64,000 nucleotides of DNA from assembly GCA_003550325.1 (NCBI GenBank), contig QKWP01000586.1, positions 7,404 through 71,403 of the forward strand. The letters run 5' to 3'. A program made the translations under genes and the position numbers. Under the pieces are notes generated by a model, which did not search any database, was not told the DNA's origin, and saw nothing but the letters and a program-made list of their open reading frames with translations. Within the stretch, counting starts at the first letter, position 1, and each line of letters starts with the position of its first letter. This document shows positions 23,497 through 35,688 of the stretch, one piece after another. This DNA is from Gigaspora rosea (taxonomy: Eukaryota > Glomeromycota > Glomeromycetes > Diversisporales > Gigasporaceae).

Positions 23497-24478
23497 CCAG
23501 TGGTGGGTGGAGCTAGCAGCAAAGACAAAAGGGAAAACGAACTTCTGTTACTCCCTTCCTAAATAGTCATTTACTATGACTTCATAATTCCATCCCTTAA
23601 TAAATACTTATCATGCAATACATCATACTTACAAAATCGTCTATTGTCATCCCTCAATTAATCCCCTCTACTTATCGAACAATACAACATATTTACCAAT
23701 CGTTTATAAACATCACTAAACCAATCAAATTGATACTCACCACACAATACCTCATACTTACGAACCACTCATACGATATCATGGGTGTAGCTCGTGGTCT
23801 CGTAACAAATAGGTGCCCCGTGACTTCGTTCACGGCATCTCCTAAAATCTTGATTCTTATTAAATGTGATTTTCATGAATCCTGTTTGGGGTTGACGATT
23901 ATCTCATAATTGCTGAATGTGGAAGTTAATAGGGAAGTCATAACAATAAGGTTAATTAGTGATGAAGAACGATCCTCGGTCCTGTGATTCTGAGCTCCAT
24001 AGATTATCGGATAATTCAGAGAAAATTTTGATGGTCATGTGATTAATATTAGACCATAAAAGTTATTTTTTCATTTTGCATAACCTGTTTCAAAATTCCG
24101 GTCGGTGTCGGATTTTTTTTTTGAGATGCCGTGAACGAAGTCACGGGACAGCCATTTGTCACGAGACCATGGACCGGGGCCATGACGTAGAGTGCAAAGT
24201 GAGGTATTAGTGATAGAAGGGAAGTCAGGTGAGTATGAGGTATTGTGTGGGAATTGTTGATATGGTTGAGTAAGTATGAGGTATTTGTGACGAAGTTTAT
24301 GGATCGTGAGAGTTGGGTAATAAATGAGGTGTTGCGTGGGAGATTATATGGTGAAATTGAGTAAGGATGAGGTCATAGATGATGGTTATTTAAGAAAAGA
24401 GGAGTGGAAATTTGGTCTCCTGCTGAGCTCGACACTAGTCTAGCTTTGTCGTTAGTACCCGCCCACCCACCGCTGAGG
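23497..24478. repeat. Long palindrome (~980 bp) with arms of ~340 bp
   Basis: The innermost arms, 23817-23841 and 24123-24147, are perfect reverse complements over 25 bp (core GTGACTTCGTTCACGGCATC). Similarity continues outward: CTCGTGGTCTCGTAAC against TTGTCACGAGACCATG, repeated CTCATACTTAC against GTAAGTATGAG, and at the ends GTGGTGGGTGGA against CCCACCCACCGC. The open frame at 23613-23909 comes from the arm's repetitive sequence and is not a credible gene. Probably a foldback transposon. Confidence 0.75.
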
Positions 24479-25199
24479 TTAGTTTTTCGATAGTTTAGGT
24501 TGAGTAGCGGAGAGATCGATAGCCCGGATGGCTATCTCAGGATAACGCATCGATAGCCCGACTATACGGCTCGAATATCGAAAGCAAAAAGGTAGATATA
24601 AGACCGGTTTAGCGATGCTAGAGATGACTGGGGACCACGTGAGCAGCGAGGCAAGAATCCCATATGTGTATTTCATAGTTGTGGAGATGTGGGTCGAGTG
24701 ACAAATAAAAAAAAAATTAAACTTTGCATGACCTAAATTAATTCATGTCCGCATCTAAGGTCACGCAAAGTTAATTCTTCGGTTTGTAAATTATAGAATC
24801 AGAAAATTTTTTATCGGACCTATTGAGTAATTCCAGAAAGTTAAGGTCATCATCGAGTAACAACGGATAAAAAATTAAATGGCAAAAATGGAATAATTGG
24901 CACAATAGAGATTAAATTTTTTTTTGGAAAAATTGGGTCAGCTGGTTATGTAAGCGAAAAATTAATTTTCCGTGGCCTTATGGTTATCCAGCGGCATAAT
25001 ATGCACATAATTTGAGATTTTTCTATATGAAATCGCATAATCCGTTCACTTTCATGCAGCATGTGAACAAAACTTAATTTATTAAATGAATAAACCAGTG
25101 TGTCCATGTAGTTTTTATTGGCTAATAACTCAAAATTCTCATAATCAGGCTAACTTCGCATCATAATCCTAGACACCCTAATACATTTTGATGGGCCAC
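24479..25199. other. No gene recognised
   Basis: Slightly less AT-rich than its surroundings at first. The frame on the minus strand at 24479-24676 has no recognisable motif and begins within the palindrome's edge. Confidence 0.4.
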
Positions 25200-25204
25200 A
25201 GAGA

Positions 25205-25450
25205 TGGTAAATGACCTGGTCATTTGCCTATTTTGCAAATGACCTGAAATGACTTCCGAATGACTGGTCATTACGGTCATTTAAATTCTGGGTCATTAGA
25301 AAATGACTTGCGACCAAATGACTCAAGTCATTTAGGAAAGGCCGAGTCGGTAGGTCATTTAATGTTTGTGTATGATCGGATACTGTGCCTAGAGACCCAA
25401 CCCAGTCAGATAATATGTTCCAAGTCATGGCCCGGGTCAACGGTCATATA
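25205..25450. repeat. Cluster of AAATGAC/GTCATTT motifs beside the gap
   Basis: AAATGAC, GAATGAC, GGTCATT and GTCATTT occur more than ten times in both orientations over about 245 bp. On the far side of the gap, TTATGACCAGTCATGACCAG at about 26104 is similar in style. The repeat probably contributes to the assembly break. Confidence 0.5.
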
Positions 25451-25488
25451 GAGGCTTACAAATTTTAATAATATTTATCGAGGTTATG

Positions 25489-25885
25489 NNNNNNNNNNNN
25501 NNNNNNNNNNNNNNNNNNNNNNNNNNNNNNNNNNNNNNNNNNNNNNNNNNNNNNNNNNNNNNNNNNNNNNNNNNNNNNNNNNNNNNNNNNNNNNNNNNNN
25601 NNNNNNNNNNNNNNNNNNNNNNNNNNNNNNNNNNNNNNNNNNNNNNNNNNNNNNNNNNNNNNNNNNNNNNNNNNNNNNNNNNNNNNNNNNNNNNNNNNNN
25701 NNNNNNNNNNNNNNNNNNNNNNNNNNNNNNNNNNNNNNNNNNNNNNNNNNNNNNNNNNNNNNNNNNNNNNNNNNNNNNNNNNNNNNNNNNNNNNNNNNNN
25801 NNNNNNNNNNNNNNNNNNNNNNNNNNNNNNNNNNNNNNNNNNNNNNNNNNNNNNNNNNNNNNNNNNNNNNNNNNNNNNNNNNNNN
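25489..25885. other. Assembly gap (397 N)
   Basis: Unknown sequence. Open frames crossing it are artefacts. Confidence 0.99.
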
Positions 25886-27324
25886 ACCATCCCTGCGGCG
25901 CCAAGAATCGTTTTTGTTATTAATCCGCCTGGAAGCATATTTGAACCTTAATGTTAACTGTACTTCCTGGTCATCGTTGCATTGCCTGAAGTTTTCTCGA
26001 TCAGTGCTTCCCATACAAATATTAAAGCTATGATATAATAATTTTATAATTGCTCAGATTTTTAACCAATCAGTTAGGAACTTTTAACTGGTATCAATTA
26101 CGGTTATGACCAGTCATGACCAGTCGTAACCTTTGCCTACAATTCTTTTATTTGGTAACAGTATATATAAAAATGCGTTTCTTTTTTCCGAATTAATTTA
26201 ATTGTTATATCAGATTACTGTGTTGTTGCATAATAATGTCCATAACATAATTTAAAATGTAGTCTGAATTATTCTTAATATAGGCTAAACTTCGAAATTA
26301 CACTACTATGCGTCATTCTGCGAAATACGGAAAAACTTTATAATATTCTAAAAGTCATATTACGAAACTGTTGTTTACGTTCCTGGTTTTGGCGCGACTG
26401 CGTCGCGCAGCTACCTTATATAATAAATTACTAATAAATTATAATTTTTGGCATTAAATAAGTTTATTTATAGTTTCAGAGTTTAGTATAATTTTAGAGT
26501 TTTTTTATATAGTTTTAGATTTTTACATAGCTTCAAAATTTCAGAAATTAGTTTGATTATTTAAAACTAGTTTCAGTTTTGGTTTTTGGTTCAAATGAGT
26601 TTTGAACAGCATTATTACTCTTAATACTAAGATACAACTATATAATTTAATTTCTTATAATATTCTTAAGATTAAATTCTCTATAAAAATACAATTTAAC
26701 TAATTTTGTTAGAGGGATTTTGATTTAATTTTTTCAAAAAAGTTATAGTAATTGAAAATTTTTACTAATAATAAAATAAATGCATTTTATTATCCAGAAT
26801 TGTAATAAAATTTATATATTGCACTTTCTAACTTTGTTCATAAAAAACACAAAAGAAGGAATCCTTAAACCAACAAGATTTTTTAAAATTAGCCAAATTG
26901 AAAACAAATAATAAATTTTGATTGGCTAATATCTTAAAAATATGTTATAGTTTTTTTAAATTTTTATATATTTTCAAAATTTTGGTATATTTTTTATATA
27001 TGTGTATCCGAATTTTGATTTATAGTAATTTTAAAAGAAAATAAGAGAATGACAAAAATCAGGTGTTTTTTTAGGAAGGATAGAGAAAAAGTAAATTATA
27101 TATAAGGAACCTGACTATATATATATTAAAAAAGAGAAAGAGAAGTAGGCCTTTAATAAAAAATAATTAGGTAATTAATAGTATGGCTCTAATATTATAA
27201 AATTTTGCTATATTAAAAAATAAACTCTATAGTTTTGTTCTGCTTGTTTGTTTATATATTTTTATAAAAAAATATTCTCTTAATTACAGAATATTTTTTA
27301 TTTTTTTATAAAAATTTAAAGAAT
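25886..27324. other. AT-rich region without recognisable genes
   Basis: From about 26465 to 26560 there are roughly 20-bp degenerate repeats of the type AGTTT(C/T)AGA(G)TTT. Otherwise all frames are closed and no motif is seen. Confidence 0.45.
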
Positions 27325-28059
27325 TATAGTCAGGCCTCCCTATAGTCACACCCCATATAGTCACACCTCTATTTAAGCACCCAATTTTGTGTGCAAACTC
27401 AAATATAGTAAAAAAACCTCATTATAGTCACAAATTGCTTATAATTACTATCACTTAAAATTGGATTTTTTAACAATTTTATTAATAAAAAACCCTAATT
27501 ATTGTCACCAATTTTTAACTAAGTACGGATTGTAAAATCTGATTGGCCAATTTTCATATTCACGTATATTTAAAATTATTTATTAAAGCTTTTTAAAGGT
27601 TTAGCAGCAAATAACTTTTGTTTCAATAATCTGATTTAGGTGAAACAACTACCAAAATGTTCGTCTCAATGAGACGATTCTAATGAGCCCAAAATTGTTA
27701 AAATCGAATCACATGCTCCTGAGATCGTTAAAGATTTGTATCACTTTACATGTTTAAGAATTGATTAAATTTAAACATCTGAGTGAAAAATCCTTAATAA
27801 ACTTAGCATTTGTAATTAAATTTGGAGATTTTGGACTCTTTAGAATCGTCTCATTGAGTCAAACACACTGGTAGTTGTTTTATCCAAATTGGACCACTGG
27901 ATTGAATTTTTTAATAGTAATTCAAATATGTGCAAATATATTACTTATTGGCCTTTGATTACATGACCATAATGAGGTATTTTATTTATAGTCACACCTC
28001 TTTACAATCACCAAAATAGGGTGCAATGGACTAGGTGTTTATAGAGAGAGGCGACTGTA
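27325..28059. mobile_element. Tc1/mariner-like MITE (about 735 bp) with a nested inverted-repeat element
   Basis: The left end TATAGTCAGGCCTCCCTATA then GTCACACC pairs imperfectly with the right end, whose reverse complement begins TACAGTCGCCTCTCTCTATA. Subterminal TATAGTCACACCTCT repeats occur near both ends. TA at the borders fits a TA target. There is no transposase inside. Confidence 0.6.
27631..27900. repeat. Inverted-repeat element nested in the MITE
   Basis: The left arm 27631-27682 (AAACAACTACCAAAATG then CTCAATGAGACGATTCTA) pairs with 27841-27900 (TAGAATCGTCTCATTGAGTC then GGTAGTTGTTTTATCC). The loop of about 160 bp has no ORF. The right arm's AATTGGACCACTGGAT also occurs in the 5' region of the LINE at 53274-53289. 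Confidence 0.65.
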
Positions 28060-28840
28060 TTAATTTTCAGTTGCTGATTTATAATTTTTACAATATAGTA
28101 ATTTCAATATATGTATAATAAAAAATTTAAATATATATTAATTTTAACACAAGTTATTTTCATCTTAAGAGTAAAAGGTACTATTTTAAAATTATATATA
28201 AACTTAATGGTAAAAATTTTTATGTTAATTTTATAAAAAATTATTTTTAAGAAAAGGCTATAATGCAATTTTTATTTTTATTTTTATTTTTTTTTTATTT
28301 TAATTGACGATTATGCTATAATTTACTTTTAAAAATAGTTACATTATCAAATACTATTACAATTTTCGGTACATTGTCCCTTAAAGAGCAATACTCCATG
28401 GAAGTTCACAACTTGGTTTTGAGGCTAGTCATAATCGCATTGGCTCTAAAGCAATTTTCCTAATTCTAATAATAAATAGTAAAATTGTTAAAATTGGTTA
28501 AAAATTTAGCATGATATTAAATTTAAAATTGGACATAAAATTTATTAATAAAACTAACTTATAAATTTATGTAAATTGACCTATCAAAATTAGTAATTTT
28601 GTACAATTTTGAAAATTTTGGACCAACCCTTTAAAATATAACAATAGTTTAAAATTTTACTATAATAGATAAATTGTTTTATTTATATTTTATAAATTTT
28701 AATAAAAATTAGTTTTAATTTAAAAAAGTTTTATTTGTAGCTATATCAATTTTATATAAAAATTTTAAAATACTATATAAAACTATATAAAAAATAATTT
28801 ATATACTCTCTAACCGTAACCACTGTGTAATACATTGGTA

Positions 28841-29219
28841 CTGTATTTATGTGAAATAACGCGCACCTGCATGTTATTTCGAGGGAATGCGCATTATTTC
28901 GAGTATGCACATGGGCATTATTTTAGGGTAAAGGTCTAATGTCGAAAAAAATTGTGCATTATATATGTGTGATGCATAAAAAGCCTGTATTTCTTAATTT
29001 TATACATAGCCTTTCTGATCTAAGTCAGATTTTTTGACTAACAAAATTCCTATTTCTGCTTGTTACTTGAATTCGTTATTTCAGCAGATTATTAATTCAG
29101 CATTTGGAGTGTGCATTATATTGGGATGCACATGGGCGTTATTTCAAAACCAGTATGCTATTTTAAGAAAATGCAATTTTCAAAATAATGCCCATGTGCA
29201 TTATTTCGCGTAAATACGG
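28841..29219. mobile_element. 379-bp MITE with TA target-site duplication
   Basis: The ends read CTGTATTTATGTGAAATAAC and, reverse-complemented on the right, CCGTATTTACGCGAAATAAT, flanked by TA (28839-28840 and 29220-29221). Copy 1 of the block has the unoccupied site CATCGGTAAGTAG at about 2067. Inside, ATGCACATGGGC(A/G)TTAT occurs twice directly and once inverted. TA targeting fits a Tc1/mariner/pogo-type source. Confidence 0.85.
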
Positions 29220-30358
29220 TAATTAGATTTTGTAATAGTTTTTTATAGTAAATTATTTTAGAAATTATAATAATTTTAATATGTACTGCAATACAATTAT
29301 TATTAAATTTTGTAATAAAACTTCTTTACAATAAGCGTACTAAAAATATTAATAAGATAAATGTTATAAAGTTCCACCTATTGCATTAATAAAAAATAGC
29401 ATTCAATAAACTCTATTTTATTAACAAGAAGAACTTTCTAATATAAATAATAATATATAAGTAAATTCAAATTTTTAGAATTACACTATAAGTTCAAGTA
29501 ATTCTTATAGAAATAAAATTTTTGCTTCAAAAAGTAATATTAAATAAATAAAATAATTCTTTAAAAAAATATAACTTAAATAATTTTTATAGTAATATAA
29601 AGAAGGATAATAATTTGCTTTTTGCCCCATTGAAGTCCTTTTCATTTTTGGCTTAGAAGATTTTGACTTGTTTTTTACTAGGACATCAAAAGCCCTAAAA
29701 TTCTGATTTATTTGCTTAGGTTATCACTCATTTTATGTTGCCCACCAAATTGCTTTAAAAAATATTTTAGTAGATTTTATATTTTATTATTATTTAATAA
29801 TTTTTAATTCTAGAAATAAATCTTCAATTTTTTTATTTTGGTTTTTATCAATTTTCCTTTTGATTCTAGAATTAAATTTTTAATTTCAAAATTTTTGCTT
29901 CAAAAGTAATATTAAATAAATAAAATAATTCTTTAAAAAATATAAGGCCACACAAACTAATAAAATTGATTCTCGTCACCCGACCGGGTTAATTTTTTAA
30001 AGAAGTTAAAATTTTTTTTTATATAAAATTTTTTTTATTCTTGTATGAAAAAAAATTTATAAAAATTTTTTATATTAAAAAATGTTTTAAATATCCCTTA
30101 AACCGTCTAGCGGACAAATTTGTCCACTAAAATTTTTTTTACCGGTTTTTGTGCATGTGCATCTGATTTTTCTAAGCCTCACCTCCCATTTCCTTAAGCT
30201 AAAATTAAAGTTTGACATATCACCAACATTTCTAGTTTCGTGATATCTCTTATGCAAGATGTCGTAATGTTTATCAATTTTAAAAATTGCTCTCACCAAA
30301 ATTCCCTCGCTACAAAATTGCCATGCACATTACTAAAAAAAAATGAAAAAAAACAACC

Positions 30359-31465
30359 TATGCTCCCAAAAGCAAAAAAATCAGTTGTGCCAAGTTCATC
30401 AAGTTTACCTTCAAGTTCGTCATCATCGTCATCATTAAGTTTACCTTCAAGTTCCTCGTCGTCATCATCTCGTTTTGAAAATTTAGATGAAGAGGAAGAA
30501 TATGTGCCAATTTTGACTTACTATAGAAACGTTTTAAGTGACCCAGAATCAGAGTACGAAGATAATGATAATGATACAACAGACACTAAATGTGTCCAAA
30601 AAAGAAAGCACAAACAAGCACCGAAACTACTACCACTGCCTTCCAATTTTGAACCGCTGGTTCATCGAAGTCTATTGCATTATGCAAGTGTTCAGTTACC
30701 ACCACATATAAATGTTGAAGTTTCCAGACCAATTGATTTTTTTTTGCTTTTCTTTACAATTTCCATATTTGATATGATTGTTACAAATACAAATGCATAT
30801 GCATTAGTGAAAGGTACAGGTACTATTAGTAGACGTTGGGAAAACTTGACCCATAAGGAACTTTTTGTGTAGGTTGCCCTTGTGGTTTACCAGGGACTTT
30901 TTAAGCTTCCATCACTTGACCAGTATTGGAATGAAGACACAAAACTCTCAGTCCACCATGTATCAAAACAAATATTATTGAAGCGCTTCGAGTTGATCAA
31001 AAGGTTTCTGCACATTTCTCCCCCACCCATTCATCAACACTTAAACATTACTTCGAAAAATTGGAACCACTACTTTCAAGTGTTCGTGATGCCTCAAAAC
31101 AATATTACATCCCAAGTTCAACTGTTTCAGTGGATGAAATGATGATCACATTCTCTGGAAGAAGTGTCCACATGGTCTGAATGAAGAGTAAGCCCATCTC
31201 TGAGGGCTTTAAGATTTTTCGCTATGCAAAGCCAGATATACCTACACATTTCTACCAACATCACGTGTTTCACTGAATGATGTGACAAACGTGGATAGTC
31301 TTAATCAACCGGTTCTTTGGTCCTTCATCTTGTTAATTAACTTCCATACTTGTAGTTCCCCTACAATATATATATAGATAATTACTTTAGTAATGTACCT
31401 CTCTTTCAACATCTTCGACAAATGGGAGTTGGGGCTTGTGAACTGTCCATAAAACAGCATCCAGA
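30359..31465 (+). pseudogene. piggyBac-like transposase, N-terminal part
   Basis: Probable start MLPKAKKSVV, then a Ser-rich and acidic segment, then the DDE_Tnp_1_7-type core: RPIDFFLLFFTISIFDMIV, VVYQGLFKLPSLDQYW, LKRFELIKRFLHIS, SVDEMMITFSGRS and IDNYFSNVPLFQHLRQMGVG. The aspartates in VDEMM and IDNYF sit where the first two catalytic acids are expected. The frame is broken by TAG at 30870-30872, a frameshift near 31040, a stop before MKSKPISEGFKIF, and further shifts near 31235 and 31370. The LINE has inserted right after the GACGTVHKTA-type segment. It can make no active enzyme as it stands. Confidence 0.8.
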
Positions 31466-31799
31466 TTTTTTTTTTTTGCTTTGACAATCTTGCTCTATTT
31501 TAATTAGTTAATATTGCATTATGATTACATATTACAAATCTATCTAATTACTCTAATAGGCCAATACCCGGCTTACTTTACTAGTGCCCAAGTATGATTG
31601 TCGCACTGGTGTTTGTCAACTGAAAGCTACCCATACAATTGATATGTACATCCTCCAGCTATAACAAGGTACCCAGTTACTATCCTAACTCCATAAAATA
31701 AGACTTATTGTTTGGTCCACCAAGTTGGTGGGATAGAACTCATTATTTGTGAATTTAACGATGTCTGTACAAGCTTTTTAATTGCTTTCATTTGTTCTT

Positions 31800-32384
31800 C
31801 TAAAGCTTGTCATTTTCTTTTTTTTTAGGTACTAAATTATGCTGATCTTGATTCTTTACTGTAGCTACCTGCTTTCGAGTACCTAGGCTAACAGGACGCT
31901 TCCTCTTTAGTGGTCTGCTTATACCCTTTGACCTTTCCCACTCAACAACAAGCTCGCATCTTCTCACCCAAATGTACCAATAAAAACACTCTTGTATAAT
32001 TAATATTAACCCCTCGAAAATGTTTGTTACCTCCCTTGGACTCGCAATTTTGGCCCTTACACTATCGAAATCTGCCTTTTTGACTATCCCATATATTAGG
32101 TTCTGTGTTAGCTGAATCCTATCATCCTCTGACTCCTTGAAGACAAGCTTCTTTAGTTCTTGAGGATTCCATTGTACTCTGATCGTTTCTTCAAACGGCT
32201 CCCACACTGTATTGATACCCATGTCAACTGTGGCTCTCCAGTCCCCCAAAAAAAATTTGCAGCTCACCAAATAGCCAATATTCTCTTTTGACTCTTCTTC
32301 ACAAAGAATACAGTTTGGTGAGGGATACAAATTCGGCCTTCTAATGTGTAACTCCTCTAGGGTTGGGAGCAGGTTAGCGAACAC
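31800..32384 (-). pseudogene. LINE ORF2, C-terminal Cys-rich region
   Basis: A 194-codon frame starts FANLLPTLEELHIRRPNLYP followed by a putative zinc-binding CILCEEESKENIGYLVSC. It continues with a hydrophobic aromatic segment (ECFYWYIWVRRCELVVEW) and a basic tail ending PKKKENDKL. The position next to the element's 3' end, and similarity to the usual LINE C-terminus, identify it. The N-terminal join to the RNase H part is lost through stops between 32385 and 32768. Confidence 0.65.
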
Positions 32385-32768
32385 CTTAACTCTTGTTGAA
32401 AGAAAATTACTTTGTCTTATTGATGTACATCTAACACCTCCCAGCTCTCTGAATTTTGTCTAGCTAAACAACCAAATTAATTCGTTTGCTGAGTCTTCAT
32501 ATTTGTGACATGGGTTTCTTTTCGAGACAAGCCAACTGTCTTCCGCATACCTTCACTTTAGCTTCAAAATAAACTTTCTTGGTGCTACCTCAACTTGTTT
32601 CTGATTCCACATCAAAACTGTGTTCTACCGCGTTTGGCTTTTAACTAACCACAGCCAAGAACCCATCTATCTTTGCCGCTTCTTTCACTAAAGAATCTGC
32701 ATACTCATTCCATTTATCACCCGTATGCGCTTTTACCTTGCAAAACTTGATGGAAATTCCCTTGCAGT

Positions 32769-33475
32769 CTACCACCTCCACGATCTTCTTTTGACTTTTA
32801 ACATATCTTTCACACTTCTTTTCATTAGTGCCTTATTTACTACATTGATTGCTGCTGCACTATCGGTCTTAAATATCACTTTGGCATTTACCTTGGTTGT
32901 CAAAAGAGCACCTAAAAATGTGACTAACGCAGGCCTAGTTGATGATGGCCAATCTGCTATTCTAACTTTGCCTATTGCTACCACATTACTTTCATCTGCT
33001 TTCACCTGTACCCATGCGGCTCCCATCCTGTCATTTTCTTCCTTTACCTCTTGATACTATGATCCATTCGTATAAAATAAATACTCTGAACTCCTTTTTG
33101 CAAATTACACCTTACTAAATGAACTAACATGTCTTCTAACTTTCTATCTAATTCTAGTTTTCTAATTAATACTATTTCTAATGGCTCTACATAGATTGAC
33201 TGTGAAATCCCACTTTCTTGCTGCCCTCCCTGAAGTACCTCCTCTTTCTTTTCCTCTATTGAAATTTCCATTATCCACCTTCCATCCTTTTTTACTACTC
33301 CTTCTATCCTTCCTGAGATTTCCTTTTTGTTTACTATTATAACACATCTATACTCCTTCTCTTCCCCTTTAAGCGTTAGCTGGCATTCAACATACCATTT
33401 TAACGCTAGTTCCTTACAATTTTTCTTTTCTTCTAGCCAGTGTTCTACCCAACACCTTGCATTCGACCTTCTCAT
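32769..33475 (-). pseudogene. LINE ORF2, RNase H-like domain
   Basis: Two overlapping frames. The first (33475-33044) ends ...GVQSIYFIRMDHS. The shift near 33065 would restore YFYTNGS, the RNase H motif usually written YTDGS, so the first catalytic Asp appears changed to Asn. The second frame reads MGAAWVQVK...PALVTFLGALLTTKVNAKVIFKTDSAAAINVV, where FKTDS holds a further expected acid. RNase H removes the RNA strand during reverse transcription. With a frameshift and an altered active site, this copy is dead. Confidence 0.65.
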
Positions 33476-33755
33476 AATACGGCCAAAGGCCAGCCGCTTT
33501 GAGTTAACTTTCTCCTTTCTGAAAAGGATCTAGTCCTTGAACCTCCTATCATTTCGTATTGATCCTAACTTACACGTTAATACTAAAGCATTGGGCCTAC
33601 TTGTACAAAACTCGGCTCTAAGCACTCTCATTCCTGGGTTGTCAAGAACCAAATCTCTACCATTTTGAACCATTTAGCCTTCAGCCCTTTGGTACTTTTT
33701 CCCCGAAGCCGCTTTAGTCGTTGCCACGAAACGAGCTTCGTTCCTTCATAATTTA

Positions 33756-34037
33756 TTAGCTGGTACAGAAAGAAACTTCTATGTCTAATCTTGCTTTAGA
33801 CATTTTCCTTGTTTCCATGCTTTCTGAGACTTTCCCCATTGCTAATGAGCTCTCTGCACAGTACCGGTTATTTCCTTGTATACCAAAGTACAAATCGTAG
33901 TACTTGCATTTTTCAATAGTACTACAGATTAAATTATTTCTCCAGGCTTTAAGTCTACTGGGTTTGAAACCTATTGTGCGTGGGTCCTGTAGAATTCCTA
34001 ACCTCAAAGCGCCTTGTACAACTCTCATCTCAATCAA
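33756..34037 (-). pseudogene. LINE ORF2, region between RT and RNase H
   Basis: A 93-codon frame with ALRLGILQDPRTIGFKPSRL follows the RT thumb region after the stop at 34051. It has no recognised domain of its own and is assigned by position between RT and RNase H in the same orientation. Confidence 0.4.
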
Positions 34038-34050
34038 CTGCTCGGCTACT

Positions 34051-35688
34051 TCAGCTGTTCATTCTTTTGATCAAGGCAGTGGCCTGCCGTGCGAGTACTG
34101 TATCAACCAAAAGCTTAATCTTAAGTATGCCCTCATGCACAAAAATACTATTAGGTGCTGTCTGCACTATATTCATCTTCTTTTTAAGGAACCTTAAAAA
34201 AGGTTGATGTATCGTTTCTAACTCTAACTCTGAGCACGCCATTGCCTGAAGCATATATTCCAGTTTTGGTAACAAAACCTGATTGTTTATATATACTAAT
34301 TGACTCGTGGTCATTTTCTTATTTTTTAGCTTTTGTATAAAAAGACCTACCACCTTTTTAAGTTTCTTCTTGATAGCCGACGACTTACTCCCTTTATGTA
34401 AAAAAATACCCAAAAACTTAATATTGCTCAGCTTGTTTTCCACGCTTATTTTGGCCCCTTCAAAATTTATGCACCTTTGGCTGTGAGTAACCCTTGTGTT
34501 GATTACGGCCAGCTTCGACTTTGTACCATTAATTTCAATATAATTTAGCTGGAAGAACTGTTCAGCTATCACTACTATCCTTTCTAACTGTTCCTTGGAA
34601 TTTGCTATGCACGTCGTGTTGTCGGCATATGCTAGGACTGCTTGATGTACTTTAACATTCGTTCCAACTAGCCCACATGGCGCAAAATCTAAAGATTTTG
34701 CCGTATAGCCCAGTGCTCTATCATTCTGCACTCTACAGAGTAATGGATCATAAAAAATCCTCCACACAAGGTGAGAAATCACCTCCCTCTGATCAATACT
34801 GTCACCTGCACAGAACTCATCTGTTAGCCCGAAATGAGTAATAATTCTCATGTGCGTATTTGAGAAAAGATTAATGATGAACTTTTGACATATTTCAGGA
34901 ATTTTGACTCTCTTGAGTGCAAGAACGAGCATTCATAAGCTGACTGAATCAAACGCCTCCTTCATATCTTGGAACAGCAGCCACATTTCACGCCCTTTTT
35001 CTTCTGCTTCTTCGATTAGTGTGCTTAGCATAAATATTGGCTCCTCTGTCGAGTCCTCTGGTAAGCCTGCAAAATTTGGCCCCCTTAAAATGTTTTTATT
35101 CTTTATTATCCTACTTAAGCGCTTTGTTAAAATTCTACTAACACACTTTCGAAATACATCCAACAGGGCAATCGGCCTTACTTTGTTCAATTCGAAGTTC
35201 CAATCATCTCCTTTTGGAATTGTATATATTTGGGCATCCTTCCATTTATTCAGAATACTTCATGTCCATAAGCATAAATTTGCGAAATTTGCAAAGATTA
35301 CCTGGACCCTCGAATCTGCCTGCACAATAAGTGGGTATACTATATTTGAAATACCTGCAGCTGATTCTGTCTTAACCTTCTTTAACATACTCTGCCACTC
35401 TTCTACTTCAACCATTGAAAGAGCTGAATCATACCTTTTCTCACAAACCTCACTCAGAGGGCTATATACCCTCTTCCAGTCATTTGACATACACTCTACC
35501 TGTGGTTGTCTTTCTCTGAACTGGCTTTTGAAATGCTTTTCCATGTCCGATAAAACCTCCTCTGATGTTATTGACAATTTATATCCTGAATCTTCCTTCA
35601 CTAATACTCTATCTAATGTAACCTTGTTGTTTGGCTTTTCTAATAAGCTCGCCAATATTTTTTTTTTGCTCTTTAACAATCCTCTCAC
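34051..35688 (-). pseudogene. LINE ORF2, reverse transcriptase domain
   Basis: Three minus-strand frames in order: 35688-35260 (N-terminal RT region, KTESAAGISNIVYPLIVQA); 35190-34933 (MNKVRPIALLDVFRKCVSRI, palm motif A in LLFQDMKEAFDSV); 34932-34051 (later motifs, AVLAYADNTTCIA, then EINGTKSKLAVIN). RT motif C should be YADD; here codons at about 34618-34629 give YADN, so one catalytic Asp is lost. Frameshifts separate all three parts. The later part is otherwise long and open at 293 codons, implying fairly recent decay. Confidence 0.8.

Noticed and set aside
23613..23909. 98-codon frame
   Set aside because: Lies in the repetitive arm of the 1-kb palindrome; its Ile/Thr/Ser repeats reflect CATACTTAC-type DNA.
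30390..30475. Serine codon repeats as a CRISPR-like or minisatellite array
   Set aside because: They encode the low-complexity Ser linker of the piggyBac-like transposase N-terminus; there are no spacer-like unique segments.
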